Shown: positions 13,780 through 24,734, numbered from the stretch's first letter. The stretch is DNA of 64,000 bases from Eleginops maclovinus (GCF_036324505.1 NC_086364.1:21500648-21564647), one strand, 5' to 3'. The notes: generated by a model from the sequence alone, not told the origin. Translations and numbers: made by a program.

Positions 13780-16700
13780 CACCATTCCAGTCAGGGCGAG
13801 CAGTGTGCTCTGGACCTGAGTGTGGTTGCAGTTCTCGAACAGGTCGTTGGCCTCGAAGATGTCGTCTGGCCTCAGGCCGTACTCTGTGATCGCACGCACA
13901 AAGTTCCCGATGTTTTCCAGCTGAGGAAAAAACAGCGGACAATGGAAGTGCTTCAGAAGAGGATCTATCGGCATCTTATGTAACGTTCTGACTCGTTCCC
14001 TTGTGTTCCACTGCTTCATACGCTTTTCTGCTGCGAGTTACATCAGAAGGTGGAAACCTCTCTCGTGTCTGTATGATCAAACAAAGCTAGCGATACGAGC
14101 CGTTTAGCTTAGCACAAAGCTAACACGTACAGTGGTGTATTTGGCCTGTTGTAGGTACAATCAAATCATGTTCGTAATATTTTGAGAAAGAACAATTCAA
14201 TTGAAGAGAAATATAAGAAATATAAATGTCATAAATTTCTCACAGAAATGGAAATTACATTGTTATTTCCTTACGTTTCTCGCTAATGTTGGGCTATAAA
14301 GGAACTACAGCACGGTCACATGACTTCACGCCACCACCGCTAAGCTAAAGGAGGCTAATGTTGGGCTATAAAGGAACTACAGCACGGTCACATGACTTCA
14401 CGTCACCACCGCTAAGCTAAAGGAGGCTAATGTTGGGCTATAAAGGAACTACAGCACGGTCACATGACTTCACGTCACCACCGCTAAGCTAAAGGTGGCT
14501 AATGTTGGGCTATAAAGGAACTACAGCACGGTCACATGACTTCACGTCTCCACCGCTAAGCTAAAGGCGGCTAATGTTGGGCTATAAAGGAACTACAGCA
14601 CGGTCACATGACTTCACGCCACCACCGCTAAGCTAAAGGAGGCTAATGTTGGGCTATAAAGGAACTACAGCACGGTCACATGACTTCACGTCACCACCGC
14701 TAAGCTAAAGGAGGCTAATGTTGGGCTATAAAGGAACTACAGCACGGTCACATGACTTCACGTCGCCACCGCTAAGCTAAAGGTGGCTAATGTTGGGCTA
14801 TAAAGGAACTACAGCACGGTCACATGACTTCACGTCTCCACCGCTAAGCTAAAGGCAGCTAATGTTGGGCTATAAAGGAACTACAGCACGGTCACATGAC
14901 TTCACGTCTCCACCACTAAGCTAAAGGAGGCTAATGTTGGGCTATAAAGGAACTACAGCACGGTCACATGACCTCAGGTCACCACCGCTAAGCTAAAGGT
15001 GGCTAATGTTGGGCTATAAAGGAACTACAGCACGTTTCTCTCTGTACGTTAATCCCTTCATAGGACTTTAAGTAATCCTCTTCAGCCTGATATGCTGTCC
15101 TAATCCTATGATATATAATAATAATAATAATAATATAAAAGGCAATATACAATGTAAAATACATATTAGGAACCTTATAGGTACAATTTTAACTTAGTTA
15201 TGGGGAAGGGGAAATATTTAGAGAAAATAATCTGAATTTACAACAAAATAGAAATCACAAATTTCATATAAAAAAACTCAAATATATATTATCTGAGTTT
15301 ATAAAATAAGGAAGTTGCAATAAAAATAATTATAATAATTGGTGTTTCAGGGAAGGACATACTTATCACAAATAGCATTATTAGATTTCTTGAGAAAATT
15401 ACCTCAATTTAACTCTTAAAGACCACCGTTTACTTTTTCCGTCTTCATTAAAAGCCAGGCAGAGATTTCCCTCTTTTCAAAGCAGCTACTTTTTGGACTA
15501 CTTCTGAGTTGTCAATACTGTATACTAAATAAAGTTCCACATGCTCTTGAAAACACTCCTGACTTTCACACTTTCAGAACAAATAAGGAATATTTTCTCT
15601 CCTCAGAGCTCATACGTTACCTGGTGCCAGTTTTGAGTGGATTGGCTGATCTTTCTCACAGAGCCTGGCTGCAGCACGTTAATGAGTCTACAGAGAAAGA
15701 CACACACACTTCATTATAATCTCCACATATTAACATATCTGTAAGTGTAAATGCAATCTCCAGAAGTAAAAAGCTAATGTTGGGCTATAAAGGAACTACA
15801 GCACGGTCACATGACCTCACGCCACCACCGCTAGGCTAAAGGAGGCTAATGTTGGGCTATAAAGGAACTACAGCACGGTCACATGACTTCACGTCACCAC
15901 CGCTAAGCTAAAGGTGGCTAATGTTGGGCTATAAAGGAACTACAGCACGGTCACATGACTTCACGTCACCACCGCTAAGCTAAAGGTGGCTAATGTTGGG
16001 CTATAAAGGAACTACAGCACGGTCACATGACTTCACGTCACCACCGCTAAGCTAAAGGAGGCTAATGTTGGGCTATAAAGGAACTACAGCACGGTCACAT
16101 GACTTCACGTCACCACCGCTAAGCTAAAGGCGGCTAATGTTGGGCTATAAAGGAACTACAGCACGGTCACATGACTTCACGTCACCACCGCTAAGCTAAA
16201 GGCGGCTAATGTTGGGCTATAAAGGAACTACAGCACGGTCACATGACTTCACTTCCCCACCGCTAAGCTAAAGGAGGCTAATGTTGGGCTATAAAGGAAC
16301 TACAGCACGGTCACATGACTTCACGTCACCACCGCTAAGCTAAAGGAGGCTAATGTTGGGCTATAAAGGAACTACAGCACGGTCACATGACTTCACGTCT
16401 CCACCGCTAAGCTAAAGGAGGCTAATGTTCAGAGTGATGGCGTTTAGTAGCTTTATTTAGCGACTTGTTAGCAACAGAAGTTTTTAAGACACAAAAAAGC
16501 TTCAGACATTCACTAGTTGGGTATTTACTGAGGTATTTTATGTTGTAGATCAAAAGGTTAACATCTCTTTAGCTTGTGAAGCTAAAGAGCTAACAACCAA
16601 AAACACATTGATTTTGAGACGAGGGAAGTGCTAAAATGCTAACTCATTTCTGGGATATATCACTCATTCCTGCACCCACTATAAAATAGGGACCATAATA

Positions 16701-19700
16701 CCCCTTTTAAATATTTTCACATATATAGCCTTTAACAAAAACTGCATATACTACGATTCAGCACTAGTCCATATTTTGATTTCAGATGCATTTGAACATT
16801 TCTAATTACAATTATTAATCAGATGCTTCTGTGTTAGATCCCACTCACTCGCACAGCAGGACTCCATTCTTCAGACTCTCCATGAAGTTGTCCCCGACCC
16901 GTTTGCCCGTCACGTCCTGGATCCACAGCCTCAGATCCTCCTCCTTATGAGGGCAGTACTTCCCCGCCAGCTGAGGAGGGGAGAAGGAGGTCAGAGGTCA
17001 AACATGAGCTCACTGGACTTCAGCCCATCAGACTCTCCATGACCAAAACTAGATCTTGTTAGGAAATGTCAAAGGAAACCGAACATCAGGCAGATTTAAA
17101 GGCTTTATTGTCAAAAAGGCACAATCACTGCAGTGTGGTTGTTGGCAAAGAAACACCCTACCAACACAACAACATACAATATGCATAACATCCAAAGAAA
17201 TAGTGAAATTGACTGAAAGCCTTGTATATGTAATGGTGTATTAGGACCATTGTACGTAAAATATAAAATGAGTATGGAAACCGAGAAAAGAAATCTTAAT
17301 CTACAAGAAAATAAATTCCAAATCTATGTGAGAAAAAATATATTCTTTAAAATAATCCATTTTCTGTAGAACATCTTAAAAGTTGTGGTTTCTTTTGGGG
17401 GGGGGGGGGGGGGGGGAGTTATCACGCTGCTTCACGGTATGAACAAGTTATCTCTCAATAAGGCACAGAAGGGGTCTATTATAGGCTTTAGTGCACGTCA
17501 ATGGTCTGCAGAAGCTAAAATCCCAGTGTTCCCATCACTATGTTACACTCGCGCTTCTATTGGCTAGCGCTCCAACACATTGTACGTGATAGGCTAAAGG
17601 GGGCGGGGCATCTCTAAGCGGGTTGGCCAATCACAACAGAGCTGACCCAGCTAACCAATCAGAGCAGACTGGGCTCTGGTTTCAGACAGAGGGTGAAAAG
17701 AGGAGCTGCAGCACAGGCAGGATGAGAAACATAAAGAGCTTTCTGAACATTAGAGCATGGAGACATGTCCCAGGAGAGACACTGAATACAAATATGAACC
17801 TGGAAATGAGCAGAATAGGGCCCCTTTAATAACTAAAAATAAGCTGTTCCACTGATTTTCATAAGGGGTGAGGGTTTAAAGTCTTTCTGTAGTAAAAATA
17901 CTTTGAGGTAAGGGTTATAAAAAGACCTGGAAGAAGAAATGAAAAATGCCTGAGCACATTCCTACAAGGAGAAACTCTCCGGCCTCTTCTCTCCATGTAT
18001 TTCCTTATTGGCACAAACACGCTGCCCCTAATACTCTAAATTCTGGCATGGGGTTCAATGCTGCCACACACACACACAGACACACACACACAGATAAGTC
18101 TCCACAGTCTGGCAGCAGCAGCCAACACAAACACAAAGTATTTCAAAGCAGCTTCCAGGCCATCACACCAAACTTGGGAGAAACAGCTTCCCAAAAACAC
18201 TCCCCCCTCCCTCCCCCTCCTTCTCTCTCCCCCCTGTTTCCCTCCCTCTCCGACTGGCCCGGATCATATTTCTGTTCTCCCTCAGAGTTCTCCAGAATCT
18301 GCCCTTTTACAGCGAGCTGCCTGTTCAGGTAAACCCTGTGTGATAGAGAGAGGAAGGGATGATGCAGTTTGTAGAGATTACACAACAGCTGTTATTCAGT
18401 CAGCAGTATAAACAAAGATCAGTTTCAGGGGTTTCTCATTTGTTTGGTTTTGTACGTCAAGGTTAAGAGGGGGAATTCCTGCTCTTTCTGTTTTGAATTT
18501 TACGGATATCATTGGGTTTTAGAGAGGGCTTGGAGAAACCAGAACGTACATTTTTCTCTAATTTCTGACATTTTAGACCCAAAACTGCACAGACTTTAGC
18601 ACAGCCCCCGACTTTAAAATCTAATACGCTGCCTTTTTGTAATACAGTCACTGCGCCGAGTCTTTAGTTTATTAAATAGTGTAAATATTTATCTTATTTA
18701 ATGTCAAATCACTCTATTTTTGTTCCTTCTCTCTACAACTTGTTCCCATATGTTTGCACCCCTTACTCTAAAATAACATGTGTGTGTTTAAACCTACTTG
18801 GCATTAAACCCTAACCTGATTCTAGTTCATCTAGAAAATAATCATCTATAATGATACTAGCCCAACATTAGCCGCCTTTAGCTTAGCGGTGGTGACGTGA
18901 GGTCATGTGACCGTACTGTAGTTCCTTTATAGCCCAACATTAGCCGCCTTTAGCTTAGCGGTGGTGACGTGAAGTCATGTGACCGTGCTGTAGTTCCTTT
19001 ATAGCCCAACATTAGCCACTTTTAGCTTAGCGGTGGTGACGTGAAGTCATGTGACCGTGCTGTAGTTCCTTTATAGCCCAACATTAGCCGCCTTTAGCTT
19101 AGCGGTGGTGACGTGAGGTCATGTGACCGTACTGTAGTTCCTTTATAGCCCAACATTAGCCACCTTTAGCTTAGCGGTGGTGACGTGAAGTCATGTGACC
19201 GTGCTGTAGTTCCTTTATAGCCCAACATTAGCCGCCTTTAGCTTAGCGGTGGTGACGTGAGGTCATGTGACCGTACTGTAGTTCCTTTATAGCCCAACAT
19301 TAGCCGCCTTTAGCTTAGCGGTGGTGACGTGAAGTCATGTGACCGTGCTGTAGTTCCTTTATAGCCCAACATTAGCCGCCTTTAGCTTAGAGGTGGTGAC
19401 GTGAAGTCATGTGACCGTGCTGTAGTTCCTTTATAGCCCAACATTAGCCACCTTTAGCTTAGCGGTGGTGAAGTCATGTGATCTTGCTGTAGTTCCTTCC
19501 TAGTGTTCGCTTCTTACTTCTTGAGATTACATTAACTTAAATCCCCTTGTGGTTTCAGTCAAAGGAGCCCTTATGAGGCTAACTTCCAGGTCGGACTACA
19601 AAAAAACATCAGCCCTGAACCACTGTAAGCCCTAGAACAGACCAAAAGAGTAAACACATAAACCTGTGTGGTTGTTTGTGACTGATGGTGGAAATTCCTC

Positions 19701-22700
19701 CACACACATAGAGAGAAATAGTTCCCCTGAGTGACGTCTCCTCCTGCTTTATCTGCTTCTGTGTTCTGTCAGCACTGTGTTCAGTCGTTCATGTAAACTG
19801 TTTAGAGTCGGGACACTTTCTCCAGGTCCAAGTCAGCGTGCGGCCACTCCTTAAAAGGCCTTTAGATTGTTCTGATGTACCCGACAGTGTTTCTGCTCCC
19901 TGATGTCACGACGCAGGAACTCACCATCCCTGCACCACCCCTGAAGCCCCCCCACATTCAGTCTTATTTTTACTGAGTGAGTTGTTGATATTTGTGCTAT
20001 TTTATTGCCTTTTTACCTTTTTGTACTCCTTAGTAATTGACGGTTATATAGGCCCCTCATTCTGCAGGGCCTCTTAATTCTGACTCCAAAAACCTGTTGT
20101 GATTGGTCCATGGATAAGAGATGTCCAGTCCCTTAACCTATCACGTACAATGTCTTGGAGTGCTAGCCAATAGGAGGTTGAATGTTACAAAGTGATGTCA
20201 CAATGGAAAGTTTAGGCTTTGCAGACCATTTACACAAACCAATACAACACACTACTGGACAGGTGTGCATAATGGGGCCTCTTTAAAGCTGCATTACGGC
20301 ACGATTACCTGTTTTAAATAACAAAAGATAGCACTTTAAAACAGAAGGATAGGATATATAGCATGTCATGCCCACACAAACATGTTGTTTCCATTATACT
20401 ATGTGCTTAAGGTGCTTTTACACATGTCGTTTAAATGTCGTCTTCACTTCAGACGCTGCACGAGCTAACACCTTTCAGCCTCTGACTTGGCTTAAATGTT
20501 ATCTTATTATTTGTTTGTCTTGTGCTAAAATGTCAAAGCACTTTGAGCTGCATCCTGTGTGTGAAAAGAGCTACACAAATAAAGCTTAGTCATACTATTC
20601 TGTTTATGGAAAAGGTGCAGACAAGGCAGCAAAACAGCTAGACCAGCGTCCGAAAGCCAACCCTGTTATTGTGACTAAGAGCCCGCTGAGTGCTGAGCGC
20701 GGTTCTGGTTTCCTATAAAAAGGCAGATTAAAGCAGCGATGAGAGATGGCACCATTCAGGGAAGAGGTGACATCCCTGCAGGACCATAACTATGATGATG
20801 ATGGTGAGGATGATGACCTTTCTCATGCTGTCAGCAGCTCTGACTCATCCCTCTGTTCTCAGTCATGATGCAGGCGGCGGACAAAAACCGAATCCTGTTA
20901 ATAACGGGTGACCGAACGCTTCCTGTCAGGACGGTGACAGACTAAATGTTTGCAGGTGTGCGTGTTCACACTTTGCCGGGTGCATCACCATGCAGTGGTG
21001 GAATGTAAAGGTACATTTACTCAAATATTTAAGCCTAGATTTGAGGTATTTCTGTATTTTGTGATTATTTTTTGGTTTGTTTCTAAAGGGAAATATCTTA
21101 CTCCAAATTAAAACTTCATATCTTTTATATTTTACATAGAAAACGTTATATAATTAAACTACTAACAGTGTGTAGAGTAGTCCACCTTGCTCCTGGAAAT
21201 GCTAAAATAAGAGGGATCGGACGATATAGGTTTTTATAGCATTGGAAAAACAAACACAATTCACGACATGTTAATGGAGAATAATCTTCACATCTAACAG
21301 ATTTACGTAGAGAAGCGACAGCTGTAAGAAAGGACAGACTCGCAGTGTGGCTATTTAAAAGAACCTATGATTTATGATGACTGTATTTAGGTTTGTGAGC
21401 TAACAGGTGAGCTACGTCGCTTTGTTTTTTAACTGCGTTTCTAGAAAATATTCGTCACATTATTTAATAAAAATATTTGTGCAAGAAGTAAATAAAAGCC
21501 AGAGTCATTCCAGTTTGTTTTAGTGCGATTTAAGCTCATTTAGATGATCATCGGGATAATCTCGCACTTATTTCGCCTCGGCTAACCGTGAGATGCCTAC
21601 TAAGAACGCAGCAAATATTCCAAACATTTGAAACAATAACCACAAGCTAGAATAAACAATTATATAACGCATTAACTTTAACCTAGTGACATTTTGAAGT
21701 ACTTTTACCATGCATTACAACTATGTTTACTTAAGTAAAGGGATATCTGAGTGCTTCTTCCACTACTGATCCCCATATCTTTATATTTAGCCAGCAAATT
21801 GTCCCTTTAATTTAGAAAATGAATCTTTAATCATCACTTCAAATCTGAAATAACTTAATCTGTATCTTGACTCTTAACACTAACAAGATCCTTGTCACTA
21901 ACTGACAACACGCTCACATTTCTTGTTTCAGCCGGTCTACTTTCTCTCTGCCAAGGGGAAAAATAACAGTATTGCGATACCTGTCAAATTTCACCCCCTG
22001 CTCTCGCTGGCCCTTCACATGCACTCACATTATTTGGCCACTGAAACCCACTTTCTCCTCCAAAACAATCACTTCCCTCACCGTGTGATCTATCACCATA
22101 AGTGTGTGTAAAAAGCTGTTTCCAAAGCAAGCACACAGCCTGGACTCACAGTGGAATGAGACGCCTAAACACATCACATCACAGCCTGTTTAATAACTTT
22201 AAGAGGCAAATAAAAATATCTAAATGAAGGAACCACTCAGCACATTTTTTGAGACCTATTTAATGAGTTAGCATTAGCAACAATAGCAACAACTAGCTTG
22301 TATTTATCCCCTAATATCTCATAATCTCTCCATATATGGACCTAAATATGTCCTATTAACCAACATTTGATCAAAAACCCAACTGTTTATCTTTATTTTT
22401 TTAAGTAAGACAATCTTTAGCTTACTTTTATTCAGGATTAAATATTAAAATAGTGCCATAGAGGGACAACATGACCACAACGAGCTTGTATTTATCCAAA
22501 ATGATCCTATACATGTCCATATAGGGACTTAAATATATCATACTATCCACCATTTGACCAAAAATGCTTAAACTATCTATCTAATCCAAACGTTAATTTA
22601 ACTAGGGGAATACCTATTCAAATTGTGCCATAGAGGAACATGACTACAGCTAGCCTATATTTATATACAGAAATATCTCAGAATTTATCCATATATGGAT

Positions 22701-23195
22701 ATAAATACATAATATTAACCACCATTTGACTAAAAACTTATTGTTTTAAAATCAATCTAATGTAAAAGTTAGTTGTATTAAAGAATAAACATTGAAATAG
22801 TGCCATAGAGGAATAACCTAACCACACCTAGCTTGTATTGATCCAAAATTATCCCATAATATCTCCTTATATGGACACAAATATATCATAATAACCACCA
22901 TTTGACCAAAAACCTATTTTTTTTAACGATATATATAATCTAAAAGTTAGTAATATTCAATATTCATATTAAAATAGTGCCATAGATGGACTGTTTACAA
23001 TGTACGTCATCACACTGACCCCTGAACTCTTCACTTGATGTATCAATGCGCCGGCAACACCAATGTATATCATGTAAATATATTCAGTTTATAATTAAAA
23101 TACACTTAATTTAAAGTAAAATAAAGTAAACCTACCTTACTCTTGACCTCTGCAGAAAGACCGAAAGCAGGTCCGCTCCTGAAATGTGTTGTCAT
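12503..23195 (-). CDS. cnn1: Calponin, CNN1-like (smooth-muscle type)
   Basis: Actin-binding protein that inhibits actomyosin ATPase and stabilises actin filaments in smooth muscle. Seven coding exons: 23195-23136, 16970-16849, 15687-15621, 13920-13783, 13514-13398, 13200-13054 and 12742-12503, all GT-AG, summing to 891 bases (296 residues plus stop; human CNN1 is 297). N-terminus [20 protein letters not shown] is the family signature. A calponin-homology domain spans roughly residues 25-130 ([37 protein letters not shown]-type [12 protein letters not shown]). Three 26-residue calponin repeats start near residues 165, 205 and 244 (each with LQMGTNK-ASQ-GMT). The tail is short and acidic ([11 protein letters not shown]). 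[16 protein letters not shown] and YGLPRQVYD favour CNN1 over CNN2 or CNN3; KGFH is more CNN3-like. Which fish co-orthologue (a or b) is unknown. Confidence 0.95.
13712..13777. repeat. (TG)33 microsatellite abutting cnn1 exon 4 donor
   Basis: On the gene's strand the intron begins GTGAG and continues directly as about 33 CA repeats, starting at intron position +6. CA repeats near donors are known hnRNP L binding sites that can enhance or silence splicing, so repeat length could affect exon 4 inclusion. Confidence 0.95.
14282..15036 (+). repeat. 72-bp minisatellite array A (about 10.5 copies)
   Basis: Period 72 measured from successive AATG positions (14288, 14360, 14432). The unit contains, in order, GCTAATGTTGGGCTATAAAG, GAACTACAGCACGGTCACAT, GACTTCACGTCACCACCGCT and AAGCTAAAGG, with scattered single-base variants. 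Eleven starts are visible; the last copy stops after CAGCACG. The array occupies most of cnn1 intron 3, on the strand opposite to the transcript. Confidence 0.97.
15768..16431 (+). repeat. 72-bp minisatellite array B (about 9 copies)
   Basis: Same unit and orientation as array A, in cnn1 intron 2. The left flank (TCTCCAGAAGTAAAAAGCT) is the inverse of sequence that follows a solo unit at 53.46 kb. The right flank (16432-16680) matches, inverted, sequences preceding the units at 33.7 and 63.4 kb. The array is therefore embedded in one copy of a larger element. Confidence 0.97.
16432..16685 (-). mobile_element. Flank of MITE-like element carrying array B
   Basis: Contains GACTTGTTAGCAACAGAAG, TGGGTATTTACTGAGG, GCTAAAATGCTAACTCATTT and ends CACTCATTCCTGCACCCACT. 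Each phrase recurs, inverted, ahead of units at 33.7, 44.3, 47.8 and 63.3 kb. Its terminal bases are the inverse of the AGTGGTGCAGGAATG start of other copies, marking the end of the element. Confidence 0.65.
17090..17215 (-). mobile_element. Possible LINE/SINE 3' tail
   Basis: GGCTTTATTGTCAAAAAGGCACAATCACTG followed by CA-rich sequence resembles the inverted 3' end of L2-type fish retroposons, as do the segments at 45.05 and 51.8 kb. Identified by phrase only. Confidence 0.4.
17385..17835 (+). repeat. Dispersed CCAAT-containing repeat, with G20 homopolymer
   Basis: A 20-base G run (17397-17416) is followed by a segment with ATTGGCTAGC, TTGGCCAATCACAAC and CTAACCAATCAGAGC, then CTGGTTTCAGACAGAGGG, ending in GGGCCCCTTTAA. 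A related copy lies inverted at about 47480-47730 and fragments near 20.1-20.3 kb and 62.27 kb end in the same CCTTTAAA phrase. Probably a non-autonomous DNA element; not classified. Confidence 0.5.
18866..19500 (-). repeat. 72-bp minisatellite array C (about 8.8 copies), inverted
   Basis: Same 72-bp unit as arrays A and B but in the opposite orientation (TATAGCCCAACATTAGCC, then TTTAGCTTAGCGGTGGTGAC, then GTCATGTGACCGTGCTGTAG). It lies in cnn1 intron 1 and so is in sense with the transcript, complementary to arrays A and B in the same pre-mRNA. Two alternating variants (GTGAGGTC...GTACTG and GTGAAGTC...GTGCTG) recur, suggesting a higher-order duplication within the array. Confidence 0.97.
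20993..21768 (+). mobile_element. hAT-like MITE with near-perfect 8-bp target duplication
   Basis: Left end CAGTGGTGGAATGTAAAGG, right end CTTCTTCCACTACTG, forming imperfect terminal inverted repeats. The flanks are ATCACCAT (20984-20991) and ATCCCCAT (21769-21776), an 8-bp target duplication with one mismatch, the length hAT transposases make. No transposase reading frame, so non-autonomous. In cnn1 intron 1. Confidence 0.7.
22285..22995 (-). repeat. Tandem ~178-bp satellite, four diverged monomers with CArG boxes
   Basis: Monomer phrases recur in order: (A)GCTTGTATTTATCC, CCATATATGG, AAATAT(A/G)TC, CACCATTTGACCAAAAA, ATTAAAATAGTGCCATAGAG. The AGCTTG anchor falls at 22295, 22483, 22652 and 22830, so spacings are 169-188. 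Each monomer carries a CArG-type sequence: CCATATATGG at 22330-22339, CCATATAGGG (one mismatch) at 22517-22526, CCATATATGG at 22689-22698 and CCTTATATGG at 22865-22874. The satellite begins about 140 bases into cnn1 intron 1. Confidence 0.85.
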
Positions 23196-23480
23196 CCTGT
23201 CGTTTTCTTTTATTTACAGTAGAAATAAGGGCTTTAAAAAGAGGGGAAGCAGAGGGGACACACAGGGAAAGTCCCAAACAAATCCGAGGGTATTATCACT
23301 TCACTTTTAATTATTGGTTTTATCGTCGGAGTGGATCTAGTTGCTGCTCCTTTGTAGGATTTCCGACAACTTTCCGACACTTTTCTGAATCTTTTTTAAA
23401 CTCTTCCCATGTGTGTGCGCGCTGATTGGCCGAGGCCGCCGTCCAATCGGAGCGCAGCATCCTCAGAGTGATGTCATCGC
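23196..23480 (-). promoter_or_regulatory. cnn1: cnn1 5' UTR and proximal promoter region
   Basis: Sequence upstream of the cnn1 ATG on the minus strand. It holds two CCAAT-type elements near 23424-23446 (GATTGGCCGAGG and GTCCAATCGG) in a locally GC-richer patch, the likeliest core promoter. A consensus CArG box, CCTTTATTGG, lies further upstream at 23752-23761, although it sits in a LINE-tail-like repeat. Transcription start not determinable by eye. Confidence 0.45.
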
Positions 23481-23749
23481 TCCGGTATTAGAGTTAATCA
23501 GTGTCACTTTTTCCACCTTCACTTTTCACTAGATGTTCCCATCATGGTTCAGATCTGCTCTACAGTTATGTCATTGTCATGTTTAATGAATATAAAGCAT
23601 CAGTCAAAGCCCTAAAATGCATGTCATGATAACAAACGATGCTCTTTTACATATTGCAGCACAATCTTTATAATTATAAACAGTCTATCAGTACAATGTG
23701 CATTTATTATACCTTTCATATCACAATGTATGTTTCACTCTTATCTTTA

Positions 23750-24275
23750 TACCTTTATTGGACAGTTTAATTTAGCTTGGCTTTAGCTTGAATACAATAT
23801 TTAACTCTATGTAATTTTTATATTCGATTGGACATTTTACTTTAACTTTTATTTGAGCTTTGATTGCACATCGTATTTTAACTTTTAATGGTTATATAAA
23901 TATCTTTATTTGATTTGATTTATTAACTTTTAATGTTAATTGTGATTTTATTGAAAATGTTGTGGACTTTTTACTTAAACTTTTTAAGTGTAAAATACAA
24001 TTTATTTTATATTATATTATCTTTTATTATGCACATTCTCACTTTAACTTCACATTGTTATATAAATATTTGTATTCTATTTCATTTTATTCTGTATTGG
24101 ACAGTCTACTTCTGATGTCTATGTAAATATCTTCATTTCATTTATTTTTATTCTCATTTGAACTCCTTTTGTGTTTATTTTATTTCCCTTTTTTGTATTC
24201 TCAGTTTTATTTTAAACTGGAGCTGAACCATCACAAAACCCAATTCTCCCAGGATAAATAAAGTATTGAGATTCA
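23750..24275 (+). mobile_element. AT-rich LINE 3' tail-like repeats
   Basis: Repeated phrases TTGGACATTTTACTTTAACT and TATATAAATAT lead to ACAAAACCCAATTCTCCCAG followed by GATAAATAAAGTATTGA, the usual ending of a common teleost LINE 3' UTR. Similar sequence occurs at about 4860-5020 (ending CCCAATTTCCCCCCAGG), 40.27-40.41 kb and 50.25-50.53 kb. Clade unresolved. Confidence 0.45.
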
Positions 24276-24651
24276 GACTTTTGCATTTACCTACATGTGT
24301 TATTATGTCAGACATACTGTATTGATCCTTAATTGGGATATAGTTTTGTAACAGCTGCATGTTTACAAGGCACATAACAAAACAAACGTATCAACACTAG
24401 AAAGACATGCAGTATACCTACAGCACATTTACAGAATACAATATAAACACAATGTAAAGTATTTCCTCCATCTGTACAAAAACATCCACACACATCTGTG
24501 GGTCTTAATTAGTCCCTCTGTGCGTGTCGCTCCTGTAGAGCTGCTGACGTCACAACAGTGAGGTGGTTTTCCTCTTTTACTCCAAAGCTGCTTCTGTTTC
24601 CCCCACAGGCCGGCCGTGACAAGGAAAGGAATGCAGCAGAATCATCAGAGG

Positions 24652-24653
<2 letters not shown>

Positions 24654-24734
<81 letters not shown>
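24654..24734. repeat. (TG)n microsatellite
   Basis: About 40 uninterrupted TG repeats in non-coding DNA upstream of cnn1. Confidence 0.97.

Noticed and set aside
14282..16431. Regular arrays that could be mistaken for a CRISPR locus
   Set aside because: The units are directly contiguous 72-bp repeats with no unique spacers, lie in vertebrate introns and have no cas genes.
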